Below, piece after piece: positions 9,152-17,080 of a DNA stretch of 64,000 bases (the first letter of the stretch is position 1; the number at the start of each line of letters is the position of its first letter). Under the pieces are notes generated by a model. It did not search any database. It saw nothing but the letters and a program-made list of their open reading frames with translations, and had not been told where the DNA came from. Source of the stretch: an uncultured Gammaproteobacteria bacterium (lineage in GTDB: Bacteria; Pseudomonadota; Gammaproteobacteria; Eutrophobiales; Eutrophobiaceae); NCBI GenBank assembly GCA_943788005.1, contig CALSOP010000002.1, positions 774,573-838,572 on the forward strand. The letters are read 5' to 3'. Made by a program: the position numbers and the translations under genes.

Positions 9152-9400
9152 TTATTTTCTGTGTTTAATTGCCGCTCTTACTTTAGGGTTTACAAGCGTG
9201 TTTTTAGACTCTTCTAATAAAGCTACATCAGTCACCCTAATATTTTGTATGGTACGTTTAAAAGGTGGCTTGCCAGTTCTATCAACCTTCACAACCTTAA
9301 CTGTCTCATAAGAATTATTCTTAGCAACATCGCTATTATCTGCGAATGCAGACATTGACAAAAACACTAAACTCAATGCGAATAAACTCAATTTTTTCAT
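9152..9400 (-). CDS. Small secreted protein of unknown function (82 residues)
   Basis: A clean signal peptide (MKKLSLFALSLVFLSMSAFA, cleavage after A20 or A21) leads to a 60-residue basic mature domain (KVVKVDRTGKPPFKRTIQNIR, ending KVRAAIKHRK). There are no cysteines and no recognisable motif. The Shine-Dalgarno GAGGAT is well placed, so the gene is probably real. It is a single-gene unit in an AT-rich stretch. I do not recognise the family. Confidence 0.7.
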   Translation of the reverse strand: MKKLSLFALSLVFLSMSAFADNSDVAKNNSYETVKVVKVDRTGKPPFKRTIQNIRVTDVALLEESKNTLVNPKVRAAIKHRK

Positions 9401-9775
9401 TTTATTTCATCCTCTATATTTATTTTCTTTGTAAATTGTTTCTAATCTTTTAATGGCTCTGATTCTAGATTAAAAACCAACTAAATTTGCAAGACATTGA
9501 TATAGCTTTTATCTATATACCTTCGTTATCTTTAACTCGTTATCTTTGTATATGACGATTTATATAGTGCAGACATGCACTAATTTAGTGCAAATATGTG
9601 GTTTTTTATACCTATCATAACAATTAAAAATAGTTAATTTCTATACTAAACAATAGGTTAAAGGCTTAATTCTAACTTGGCGTGTTTTATGCTCATACAT
9701 AATTATAAATACTCAATTTACAGATGAATCAGCTGCAATTTAGAAACGATTAGACTATTTGGAACTTAAGACAAC
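9401..9775. other. 375-bp AT-rich gap with a palindromic operator candidate
   Basis: No gene seen. The 5' regions of two divergent exported-protein genes meet here. A perfect 17-bp palindrome with an extra half site lies near its middle (listed separately). Confidence 0.5.
9566..9592. promoter_or_regulatory. Perfect 17-bp palindrome plus extra half site: candidate operator
   Basis: TGCACTAATTTAGTGCA (9576-9592) is a perfect inverted repeat of 8 bp with a 1-bp centre. A further AGTGCA half site lies at 9566-9571, so the half-site starts are 10 and 11 bp apart (one helical turn). It lies about 180 bp upstream of both flanking genes. The cognate regulator is not identifiable. Confidence 0.5.
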
Positions 9776-10270
9776 ATGAAAATAAAATTACTGCTTTCCT
9801 GTCTACTAGTACTTATGCATACATCCGCTCAAGCAACTGATGTAAACGTACCCATCGATAAATCACAGTCTGGCAGTCTATATATAGAAGCAGTAATCAA
9901 CTCTGATATTCGCTCTCAATTTTTAGTCGATACTGGGGCAGGAATGATTACACTGAACCGTGAATTATTCGAAAAAATTTCAGAGTCCGGCAAGGTTGAG
10001 AAAACGGGTAAAATAGCCGCACGGCTCGCAAATGGTAAATATGAAACGATGGATCTGTACAAGATAGAATCTTTTAGTATCGGAGAGAACTGCAATTTAG
10101 GTGAGATGGAAGTTGCGGTAATGAAACGTGCCGGTCGCAACATACTGGGTTTAAGTGCCTTAAGTATTGCAGCGCCCTTTGCAGTACATATGAAACCACT
10201 AGCCTTAGTGTTGTCAGGTTGTCCCTTTTATAAAAACTCAATTGCTGAAAACCGAATATCGATGAAATAG
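9776..10270 (+). CDS. Secreted retropepsin-like aspartic protease
   Basis: 164 residues with a signal peptide (about 1-20, ending AQA). The single-domain retropepsin-like fold follows: the catalytic motif F-L-V-D-T-G-A at residues 49-55 (Asp52), then the hydrophobic-hydrophobic-G motif NILGLSAL, which replaces the second flap region in clan AA proteases. Bacterial members of this periplasmic family (TIGR02281-like) are thought to work as homodimers; substrates are mostly unknown. It ends 54 bp before the convergent LysR gene. The gene has a long AT-rich upstream region containing a palindrome. Confidence 0.82.
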   Translation: MKIKLLLSCLLVLMHTSAQATDVNVPIDKSQSGSLYIEAVINSDIRSQFLVDTGAGMITLNRELFEKISESGKVEKTGKIAARLANGKYETMDLYKIESFSIGENCNLGEMEVAVMKRAGRNILGLSALSIAAPFAVHMKPLALVLSGCPFYKNSIAENRISMK

Positions 10271-10324
10271 CAGAGTCAATGTAGTTAAAGAAGATATTAC
10301 TAAACACTTAACAAGATGTTCTGA

Positions 10325-11248
10325 TTACATTACTTCTACAACATCGCCGAGTTTTTTCTTAATCAGCTCTTTAAATACTACAGAAAACCCTCTGAAATAA
10401 TTTCGTGCGGGTGAGCTATGACGCCATGCAATAGCGTGCATTCGATAAATAGACTCCCCTTTAATTTTCATCACGTGTAAATTTGACTCAGCTTTAATCT
10501 CTGAATGGACATATAGTGATGGAAAGAAAGCAATTCCAACACCTGTAGAAACCATAGCACGCAAAGCGTCTAAACTCGTTCCCTGATAATCTTTTAAGGG
10601 GGCTAAACCAAAGCGAGTACAAAGCTCATCTATTTGCTTTGAGTAAAGGTGATTATTTTCCATATTGACAACTTTTTCTCCGGCTAAATCATCGGCAGTT
10701 ATACTGCTTTTAGCCGCCAATGGATGATCATTGGCCATCACAATAAATAACTCCTCACGAATTAAAGTCTCAATATGAAAATTATCATTATTCAGAGGCA
10801 AGGGAATCAAAACCAAATCATGACGACCTTCTGTCAATCCTTCTACCAGAATGTTTGGCGCATCTTCACGAACAATAAATTTAAGATGAGGATATTGCTG
10901 GTGAATTTCAGGTAACAGATAAGCGAGTAAATACGAGCCTAACGTGGAAGTCACACCAAGACGATAAACACCCTTACTACCGCTTTTTGCAATTTCTACT
11001 GCGCCCATTAAATTATTCATGTCTTCAATCATAATTTGGACATAAGGTAATATATGTTGTCCAGATGGAGACAGTATAGTGCCGCTACGAATACGTTCGA
11101 ATAAATTTAATTTAAATATCTCTTCAAGTTTCGCTAACTGAGCACTTAATGTTGGCTGGCTAATACCCAATGCATCTGCCGCTCGACGGATACTGCCATA
11201 TTTAATAATAGCGAGAAAATATTCCAATTGCCTTAAAGTAGGTTTCAT
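10325..11248 (-). CDS. LysR-family transcriptional regulator, paralogue of the 4-kb LysR gene
   Basis: 307-residue LysR regulator starting MKPTLRQLEYFLAIIKYG. HTH signature: RAADALGISQPTLSAQLAKLEE, then an effector-binding domain. It shares unusually many residues with the LysR protein of the carbonic anhydrase operon, both in the HTH and in the distinctive DYQGTSLDALRAMVSTGVGIAFFPSLYVHSEIK block. Both should therefore sense related ligands. It is divergent, across 422 bp, from the phosphate-selective porin gene, but that porin has its own Pho box. Its target is therefore not clear from position. Confidence 0.9.
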   Translation of the reverse strand: MKPTLRQLEYFLAIIKYGSIRRAADALGISQPTLSAQLAKLEEIFKLNLFERIRSGTILSPSGQHILPYVQIMIEDMNNLMGAVEIAKSGSKGVYRLGVTSTLGSYLLAYLLPEIHQQYPHLKFIVREDAPNILVEGLTEGRHDLVLIPLPLNNDNFHIETLIREELFIVMANDHPLAAKSSITADDLAGEKVVNMENNHLYSKQIDELCTRFGLAPLKDYQGTSLDALRAMVSTGVGIAFFPSLYVHSEIKAESNLHVMKIKGESIYRMHAIAWRHSSPARNYFRGFSVVFKELIKKKLGDVVEVM

Positions 11249-11670
11249 AACTGTGTGCGACTAAGCTTCTTGTCCTGCATCCAAATATAATACGTTAAGT
11301 CTTGTAATTATTCTCACCATTATAGGGGCCGGGCGGGCTAGCTCGCTACGCTCTAAAGCCTCTCGCGTTGCTCTTTGTATAGCGAACAGCCATACCTTGA
11401 GGTCAGCTTCAGCCCCAGTGAAGATCAATGGCGCCCTGTCATTGTGATATTAGTGGATCTTTACTCATCATTCCGCTCTAAGCAAACGGTCATAAAAATG
11501 TAATATTTTTGACGCTAGATTGTCATGTAAGCACACGAGAATGCCATGAAAGTTATTTCATAGAAATAAAACTGACTCGCGTTATTTAACTAAGGGAGAT
11601 AAGTAGAAATGGTCAAAAGACTTTTACCATACATTATTTTAACAAAATCAATTAACTGTAGGATTTACAT
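11249..11670. other. 422-bp divergent gap with a GC-rich patch and a Pho-box promoter
   Basis: The left part (about 11325-11460) is distinctly more GC-rich than its surroundings (CCGGGCGGGCTAGC, then TCTCGCGTTGC) and has an open minus-strand frame of about 50 codons without a start signal. It may be a dispersed repeat or gene remnant. The right part carries the Pho box, a -10-like hexamer and a roughly 150-nt leader for the porin gene. Confidence 0.5.
11487..11504 (+). promoter_or_regulatory. Pho box upstream of the phosphate porin gene
   Basis: CGGTCATAAAAATGTAAT matches the PhoB tandem 7-mer pattern (CTGTCAT-N4-CTGTCAT) at most conserved positions. TAGATT, a -10-like hexamer, lies 11 bp downstream at 11516-11521, the spacing expected where the Pho box replaces the -35 element. 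Confidence 0.75.
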
Positions 11671-13173
11671 ATGAAATCGTTCCGAATATATACGAAGTTT
11701 TTTCGCATAAGCGCTGTTTTTATCATCGCAGTAGTAAGTTTTTCTGCATATGCTGCTGATAAGGCACTCCTTGATATTCTATTGGACAATGGCGCCATCA
11801 CCCAGGACCAATATAAAGAGTTGATGCAGAAACCTAGCCTAAGTAGCAAGGATTTCGGTGTAGAAACTGCTGCTACAGAAGCTAAAGTGGAAGAAATCGT
11901 TGATCGCAAAGTCAGTGAGGCAATGGATCAAAAACTCGATAAGCATATTGATGCTAAAATGGAAAAAACCATCACGGATCAGGTCGCAAAGAAGGTAGAG
12001 CAAGAGTCCCCCGTGAAAGTCAGCCACGGTAGTAAAGGCTTCCGTTTCGAATCGCGCGATGGCAACTGGCAGACGAACCTAGGTTGGCGTGCGCAACTAC
12101 GTTATACCAGCCCGTACAGAAGTGACCCTCGCAGTCTCGGTAATTTCGCAGCTGATACACAAAACACTTTCGAAGCCCGTCGTCTGCGTATGAAGATCGG
12201 TGGCCACGGATATCGGCCTTGGCTTGGCTATTATTTCGAGGTCGACCTTGAACCAACTCGTAGTACTAGTGACAGCAGTTCTAGCTCGAGTTCCCGCGTT
12301 ATCGATTGGCGTATTACGGTGGATAAATGGGATGAGTTGGCTCTTCGAGTTGGTCAGTGGAAAATCGATTACAACCGAGAACGTGTTGATTCCTCTGGTC
12401 GCCAGCAGTTTGTCGAGCGTTCTATAGTCAATCGACAATTCACAATCGACCGCCAGGTTGGCGTACAACTACGTGGTCGTTTGTTCAAAGAAACACCTGC
12501 TGATTTACGTTACTACGTCGGCGCTTTTACTGGTGAGGGACGTGGTGTACGTAACGATGATGAAGATTTGATGTGGGCGGGTCGACTGCAATGGAACTTC
12601 CTTGGTCGCGATCTTAAAACGAGACAAACGGACGTAGAATATACGGAACTACCCACCGGAAGCCTCTCCTTTGGCGCAGCGACAAACACAGGTCGTTGCA
12701 CCCGTTGGTCATCCAGTGGCTGCGGCAATCTTAGTGGTTTCGCTAGCCCGGCTACTGCATCCAATGGGCAATTCGAAGTCGAGCAATATACGCAGGGATT
12801 TGCATTCAAGTGGAAAGGATTATCCATCCAACAGGAGTATCATTGGAAAGAAGTTGACGATACCGTTAATAACACCAATAGCGATATGGAAGGCGCTTAC
12901 GTGCAATCCGGTTACTTTTTCCACCACCTCGTTCCAGCTATACCTAAGCAACTCGAGCTTGCGGCTCGCTATGCCTTCGTAGATGAGCCTAACGCGGGTA
13001 ATGTTCTGGTCAACAACACGCGTGAAGAGATTACACTCGGCGCAAACTGGTTTTTTGCCGGTCATAACAGCAAGATTACAGCCGACTTCTCGTACCTGTC
13101 TTTGGAAGACGTTGTTGCAAACCGTGAGGTTAATGACAACCGGTTTCGCGTACAGTACGACGTATCCTTCTAA
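11671..13173 (+). CDS. Phosphate/polyphosphate-selective porin (OprP/OprO type)
   Basis: 500-residue outer-membrane trimeric porin of the Porin_O_P family, which lets phosphate or polyphosphate into the periplasm. Signal peptide at 1-28 (ending SAYAA). A short N-terminal helical region follows with a coiled-coil-like alternating segment (about residues 70-115: KVEEIVDRKVSEAMDQKL). The barrel starts at KGFRFESRDGNWQTNLGWRAQLRY and ends with a terminal aromatic (YDVSF), the BAM recognition signal. Residues FEARRLRMKIGG and DRQVGVQLRGRLF are typical of the family. A Ser-rich loop (TSDSSSSSSSR) is inserted in one extracellular loop region. The Pho box upstream makes it a PhoB-regulon member. Confidence 0.88.
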   Translation: MKSFRIYTKFFRISAVFIIAVVSFSAYAADKALLDILLDNGAITQDQYKELMQKPSLSSKDFGVETAATEAKVEEIVDRKVSEAMDQKLDKHIDAKMEKTITDQVAKKVEQESPVKVSHGSKGFRFESRDGNWQTNLGWRAQLRYTSPYRSDPRSLGNFAADTQNTFEARRLRMKIGGHGYRPWLGYYFEVDLEPTRSTSDSSSSSSSRVIDWRITVDKWDELALRVGQWKIDYNRERVDSSGRQQFVERSIVNRQFTIDRQVGVQLRGRLFKETPADLRYYVGAFTGEGRGVRNDDEDLMWAGRLQWNFLGRDLKTRQTDVEYTELPTGSLSFGAATNTGRCTRWSSSGCGNLSGFASPATASNGQFEVEQYTQGFAFKWKGLSIQQEYHWKEVDDTVNNTNSDMEGAYVQSGYFFHHLVPAIPKQLELAARYAFVDEPNAGNVLVNNTREEITLGANWFFAGHNSKITADFSYLSLEDVVANREVNDNRFRVQYDVSF

Positions 13174-13182
13174 AACCTCATA

Positions 13183-13225
13183 TCAGGCTGGCAGGCCTCA
13201 CAGACTCGTTAGACTGCCAGCCTGA
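13183..13225 (+). terminator. 12-bp hairpin after the porin gene
   Basis: TCAGGCTGGCAG ... CTGCCAGCCTGA: a perfect 12-bp stem with a 19-nt loop, starting 10 bp after the porin stop. The T run afterwards is weak (TAATTTG). It may be a terminator or an mRNA 3'-end stabiliser. Confidence 0.6.
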
Positions 13226-13379
13226 GTAATTTGACCAGCTGGACTTCTAGATCAGCTTGGTTTTTTGTGATGGAAAAAGTAATAAGATTCTCAAAAGCTC
13301 GCATCGTTCGTGCGTTCAGAGCATTAGCAGTACTTTCAAACGATTTATATTCTTCAGAAGTAATATCGCCTTTGATCAC
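13209..13379 (-). CDS. Possible small or decayed gene, antisense in the porin-phoB gap
   Basis: An open frame of 56 codons on the minus strand from GTG 13379 to TAA 13209. The predicted product is protein-like: an acidic start (IKGDITSEEYKSFESTANAL), then an amphipathic helix (ARTMRAFENLITFSITKNQADLEV). It loosely recalls phasin-type helical proteins, but only by composition. There is no Shine-Dalgarno and a stop codon lies just upstream. An ATG-led 13-codon peptide in another frame precedes it, which would fit a frameshifted remnant. The right arm of the porin hairpin overlaps its last codons. It could equally be chance. Confidence 0.25.
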   Translation of the reverse strand: MIKGDITSEEYKSFESTANALNARTMRAFENLITFSITKNQADLEVQLVKLLRLAV

Positions 13380-13531
13380 AAGGATTTATAAAAAAACATA
13401 GCTTTATTGGTTGCCATCGCCGAGATTGATCTTGCTGCAAATGATCTGATTACAATCGCTACCATTTCAATCGTTAATTCTGTCTTTCATGCTGTAATTT
13501 AGTTGTTCTTGTTTTATTAATAAGGTCTTTA

Positions 13532-13549
13532 TTGTCATGAAGCTGTAAT
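13532..13549 (+). promoter_or_regulatory. Pho box of phoB (autoregulation)
   Basis: TTGTCATGAAGCTGTAAT: two good PhoB 7-mers with the 4-bp spacer. TCTAAT (13560-13565) is a -10-like hexamer 10 bp after the box. This predicts transcription starting within a base or two of the phoB ATG at 13573, with no room for a Shine-Dalgarno. Confidence 0.8.
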
Positions 13550-13572
13550 ATTCATGATTTCTAATACGCTGC

Positions 13573-14283
13573 ATGCATGAAACTGAATTGAGTATAAAAA
13601 AAGACAAGATCCTGATTGTTGAAGACGAAGCGGCTATTCGAGATATGCTTGGCTACTCTTTGATGAAAGAAGGCTTCAGTTGTGATGAAGCCGCTGATAT
13701 TGATCAGGCAAGAGCAAGCGTTGAGACTAATCGCCCAAGTTTGATATTGCTCGACTGGATGTTACCTGGCATGAGCGGGATTGATTATGCCCGGCGCCTA
13801 CGCAGTGTCCCGGAAACACGAGATATTCCGATTATAATGTTAACTGCAAAAGGCGAGGAAGCAGATAAGGTTAAAGCGCTTGATTCTGGTGCAGATGACT
13901 ACATCACTAAACCCTTCTCTACCAAAGAACTTGTTGCGCGGGTGAAGGCAGTATTAAGGCGTTATTCTGCCGATAATGAAGACGGGGTTATAGAGGTCAG
14001 AGGATTATTACTAGATCCAGATACCTATCGTGTCACAGCTAATGAGCAAGATCTTGAGATAAGTCCGACCGAATTTAAATTACTTCATTTCTTTATCACC
14101 CATCCTGAACGGGTGTATAGTCGCTCTCAATTACTGGATCATGTTTGGGGTGAGAATGTCTACGTCGAGGAACGAACAGTCGATGTCCATATTCGCCGAC
14201 TCAGGAAGACATTGGAGCCATTTGAGTTTGATAAATTTATCCAAACCGTCCGCAGCGTTGGCTATCGTTTTTCAGCCCGCTAA
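13573..14283 (+). CDS. phoB: Phosphate regulon response regulator PhoB
   Basis: 236-residue OmpR-type response regulator that activates Pho-box promoters when phosphorylated by PhoR. Receiver domain (about 12-130) with the acidic pocket VEDE, the phospho-acceptor Asp61 in [11 protein letters not shown], the conserved Thr in MLTAKGEE and Lys in YITKPFS. A C-terminal winged-helix trans_reg_C domain follows ([43 protein letters not shown]). The sequence up to residue 12 is slightly longer than in E. coli. The ATG is 24 nt past its Pho box and lacks a Shine-Dalgarno. phoR follows after 12 bp. Confidence 0.97.
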   Translation: MHETELSIKKDKILIVEDEAAIRDMLGYSLMKEGFSCDEAADIDQARASVETNRPSLILLDWMLPGMSGIDYARRLRSVPETRDIPIIMLTAKGEEADKVKALDSGADDYITKPFSTKELVARVKAVLRRYSADNEDGVIEVRGLLLDPDTYRVTANEQDLEISPTEFKLLHFFITHPERVYSRSQLLDHVWGENVYVEERTVDVHIRRLRKTLEPFEFDKFIQTVRSVGYRFSAR

Positions 14284-14295
14284 TGGTTCAATATT

Positions 14296-15612
14296 ATGAA
14301 GCACGACATCTGGCGTTTCATCGGGGTTCTTTTTCTTAGTAGCCTTGTGGGCATTATTTCCGGCCACTACTCCCTTAGCCTGATAGCCGGTCTATTGTTA
14401 TTTATCTGGTGGCAATACAGGGAATTTTCAAAAATACTTTTTTGGCTAAAGAAACGAAAGGAAGCCAGCAGTCCTTCGCAAACAGGAATCGTTGATGAAA
14501 CCTGCCGCGAAATTGATTATCTTCGTGATAGAAATAAGTCTCGTAAAAAAAAGCTTTCTCGATATTTAAAACGCTTTCAGGAAGGGACGGGGGCGCTACC
14601 CGATGCTGTTATTATTTTGGGTGAACATGGTGAAATCGAATGGGCCAATACAAAAGCACAAGACTATATTGGTGTGTTATGGCCAAAAGATGCAGGCCTA
14701 CGACTATCCAACCTTGTGCGTTATCCAAAATTAGTTAGATACCTTAATTCAAGTAATTCAGAATTAGAGAAAGGTTTACAAATAACGTCTCCCGTAAACT
14801 TAAAACTCGTGCTTGAGATACGCGTTTCGCCTTATGGTGACACACAGAAATTACTGGTTGCCAGAGATATCACCGAGATCTCGCGAACAAACCAAATGCG
14901 AAAGGATTTTATCGCAAACGCTTCACATGAGTTGCGAACACCTTTAACTGTTATTTCAGGCTACCTTGAAGGTTTTGTCGATGATCCTCAATGTCCTGAA
15001 GAATGGGTTAACTATATGCAGCAAATGCGTTCACAATCTATCCGCATGCAACGCTTAATTGAAGACCTCATGCAGCTATCCAGTCTGGAGGCTAAGACGG
15101 TAAAAATTGAACATGATGTGATTCCTATACCAGACATGCTTTTGGGAGTTAGCAATGATGCAAAGTCATTAAGCGGATTTATGAATCACGATATTACGCT
15201 TAATGCCGATCAAGATTTGTATCTAAAGGCAAACCAGCAGGAAATTCATAGTATATTTTCAAATCTGGTATTTAACGCTGTTCAATATACACCTGAGCGT
15301 GGGCGCATTGAGTTAAATTGGTATGAAGATGAAGCAGGCGCGCATTTTAGTGTGCGCGATAATGGCTTGGGTTTTGCGCCTGAACATATCCCACGGTTAA
15401 CCGAACGTTTTTACCGAATCGATGCCGGTCGTTCACGAGAGAAAGGCGGCACCGGTCTTGGGCTTGCTATCGTTAAGCATGCATTGGCTAGATATGATGG
15501 CAAATTATTTATTAATAGCGATCTTAATAAAGGTAGTTTATTTCGCTGCGATTTTCCTAAATCACATATCATTCATGCAGACAATAAGACTAAGAATTCT
15601 CTAAGCGCCTGA
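14296..15612 (+). CDS. phoR: Phosphate regulon sensor histidine kinase PhoR
   Basis: 438-residue inner-membrane kinase that phosphorylates PhoB in low phosphate and is kept off by PstSCAB-PhoU. Two N-terminal membrane helices (about 8-50) with almost no periplasmic part are typical of PhoR, which does not sense phosphate directly. A charged linker and a PAS domain (about 95-195, LPDAVIILGEHGEIEWANTKA) follow. The HisKA motif is FIANASHELRTPLTVISGYLEG with phospho-acceptor His211. The HATPase_c domain has N, G1 and G2 boxes (NAVQYTP, DNGLGF, GGTGLGLAIV). It forms an operon with phoB. Confidence 0.96.
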   Translation: MKHDIWRFIGVLFLSSLVGIISGHYSLSLIAGLLLFIWWQYREFSKILFWLKKRKEASSPSQTGIVDETCREIDYLRDRNKSRKKKLSRYLKRFQEGTGALPDAVIILGEHGEIEWANTKAQDYIGVLWPKDAGLRLSNLVRYPKLVRYLNSSNSELEKGLQITSPVNLKLVLEIRVSPYGDTQKLLVARDITEISRTNQMRKDFIANASHELRTPLTVISGYLEGFVDDPQCPEEWVNYMQQMRSQSIRMQRLIEDLMQLSSLEAKTVKIEHDVIPIPDMLLGVSNDAKSLSGFMNHDITLNADQDLYLKANQQEIHSIFSNLVFNAVQYTPERGRIELNWYEDEAGAHFSVRDNGLGFAPEHIPRLTERFYRIDAGRSREKGGTGLGLAIVKHALARYDGKLFINSDLNKGSLFRCDFPKSHIIHADNKTKNSLSA

Positions 15613-15636
15613 ATAGATACCAAGCTTAATAAAAGC

Positions 15637-15692
15637 TTGTCATAAAACTGTAATACTATTTTCACTTCGTTGTCATTTGTCTAACTGATAAT
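15637..15692 (+). promoter_or_regulatory. Tandem Pho box and -10 of pstS
   Basis: Four PhoB 7-mers at exact 11-bp period: TTGTCAT (15637), CTGTAAT (15648), TTTTCAC (15659), TTGTCAT (15670). GATAAT follows at 15687-15692, 10 bp after the last one. This is the strongest Pho promoter in the window, as for pstS in other gammaproteobacteria, and leaves a roughly 55-nt leader. Confidence 0.88.
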
Positions 15693-15753
15693 CCTTCCAT
15701 CGATTTTTAGAAGTCACAGAACAATGATCATTCTCTCAAGGAGATAAATACAA

Positions 15754-16728
15754 ATGAAGATTAAGAGACTCTCTGCAATTATTTTGGCGGCCTCAGTTTC
15801 AATACCGTTGTCATCTATGGCAGAAGACAAGGTTGATGCTAGCCTTGCAGACTACACTAAGGCCAGTGGTGTATCAGGCAACATTAGTAGTGTGGGCTCA
15901 GATACCTTGGCTAACTTAATGACCTTTTGGGCAGAGGAATTTAAGCGTCTATACCCAAATGTAAATGTACAGATTCAAGCGGCAGGATCTTCAACTGCAC
16001 CACCTGCCTTAACCGAAGGCACGTCAAACTTTGGTCCGATGAGTCGCAAGATGAAGGACAAGGAACTCGCTTCTTTTGAAAGTAAGCATGGATATAAACC
16101 AACTGCAGTAGCCGTCGCAATTGATGCGCTTGCGGTTTATGTTAACAAAGATAACCCCATTGAAGGCCTGTCGATTCCTCAAGTTGATGCAATGTTTTCT
16201 GCAACCCGTAAGTGTGGATACGAAAATGATATTACTACATGGGGTCAGCTTGGTTTAACAGGTGACTGGGCAAATCGTCCGGTTCAACTGTATGGTCGTA
16301 ACTCAGTTTCTGGGACATATGGATATTTTAAAAAGAAAGCACTATGTAAAGGTGACTATAAAGACAGTGTTAATGAGCAGCCAGGTTCTGCTTCAGTTGT
16401 TCAAGGTATAACCAAGTCTCTTAACGGTCTGGGTTATTCTGGCATAGGTTATAAGACGTCTGGTGTTAAGGCTGTACCGCTAAGCAAAAAAGAAGGCGGA
16501 AAATTTATTGAAGCAACACCAATCAATGCATCGGCAGGGAAGTATCCATTAGGTCGCTTCTTGTATGTTTATGTCAACAAAAAACCAAACAAACCACTTC
16601 CACCCCTTGAAAGTGAGTTCATTAAAATGGTTTTGTCAAAGACTGGCCAACTTGTTGTCGTAAAAGATGGGTATATCCCGCTTCCTGCTAAGGTTGCGGC
16701 AAAAGAATTAGCTAAATTTGCAAAATAA
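15754..16728 (+). CDS. pstS: Phosphate-binding periplasmic protein PstS
   Basis: 324-residue solute-binding subunit of the high-affinity phosphate ABC transporter. Signal peptide at 1-23 (ending SMA). Phosphate-site motifs are visible: [19 protein letters not shown] near the N-terminus, [23 protein letters not shown], and [15 protein letters not shown] in the second lobe. Good Shine-Dalgarno (AAGGAGATAAATACA). A strong terminator follows directly, so pstS can be made in excess over the permease genes, which have their own Pho-box promoter about 0.9 kb away beyond a BLUF gene. That separation is unusual. Confidence 0.96.
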   Translation: MKIKRLSAIILAASVSIPLSSMAEDKVDASLADYTKASGVSGNISSVGSDTLANLMTFWAEEFKRLYPNVNVQIQAAGSSTAPPALTEGTSNFGPMSRKMKDKELASFESKHGYKPTAVAVAIDALAVYVNKDNPIEGLSIPQVDAMFSATRKCGYENDITTWGQLGLTGDWANRPVQLYGRNSVSGTYGYFKKKALCKGDYKDSVNEQPGSASVVQGITKSLNGLGYSGIGYKTSGVKAVPLSKKEGGKFIEATPINASAGKYPLGRFLYVYVNKKPNKPLPPLESEFIKMVLSKTGQLVVVKDGYIPLPAKVAAKELAKFAK

Positions 16729-17080
16729 GTAAGTTCTTTCCCTTTCAGTAATACACCCCCCGCTTCGGCGGGGTTTTTAATTACAGGATGTAATGCATGT
16801 CGCGAGACACCTACCGGGATGTAGAAGGCAGAGTAACGCAGGAGCAGTTACCGATGAGTCAAAGTACGACGTCTCACACGAATCTCGACATTAAATATAC
16901 AACCGCAACATTTGTATTTACAATACTTCATGTGGATACTTTGAATATAGCGTAACTATAATTGTTTCATTACATATCTTATCGAAACGACGAGATCTTT
17001 AAATATATTATATTACGGTAATTAAAGTGCCCTATAAATTCTAGTTAGACTCAATAAATAAGGGCTCGGAGAGCTAAATA
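16729..17080. other. 352-bp pstS-BLUF gap
   Basis: After the pstS terminator I see no gene. TATAAT occurs at 16957-16962 but with no convincing -35 hexamer and no Pho box. The BLUF gene is preceded by CGGAGAGC as a Shine-Dalgarno. Confidence 0.5.
16758..16778 (+). terminator. Rho-independent terminator of pstS
   Basis: CCCCGC-TTCG-GCGGGG followed by TTTTT: a 6-bp GC stem with an extra-stable UUCG tetraloop, 29 bp after the pstS stop. Confidence 0.95.

Larger units (their letters stand above)
13174..13572. other. 399-bp porin-phoB gap
   Basis: Contains the porin terminator hairpin, a possible minus-strand remnant ORF and, at the right end, the phoB Pho box. A second weaker Pho-like repeat (CTGTCTTTCATGCTGTAAT, about 13479-13498) has 7-mers spaced 5 instead of 4 bp apart. 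Confidence 0.5.

Noticed and set aside
11652..13225. Multiple frames inside the porin gene on both strands
   Set aside because: All are shadows of the porin reading frame, which has a signal peptide and barrel ending.
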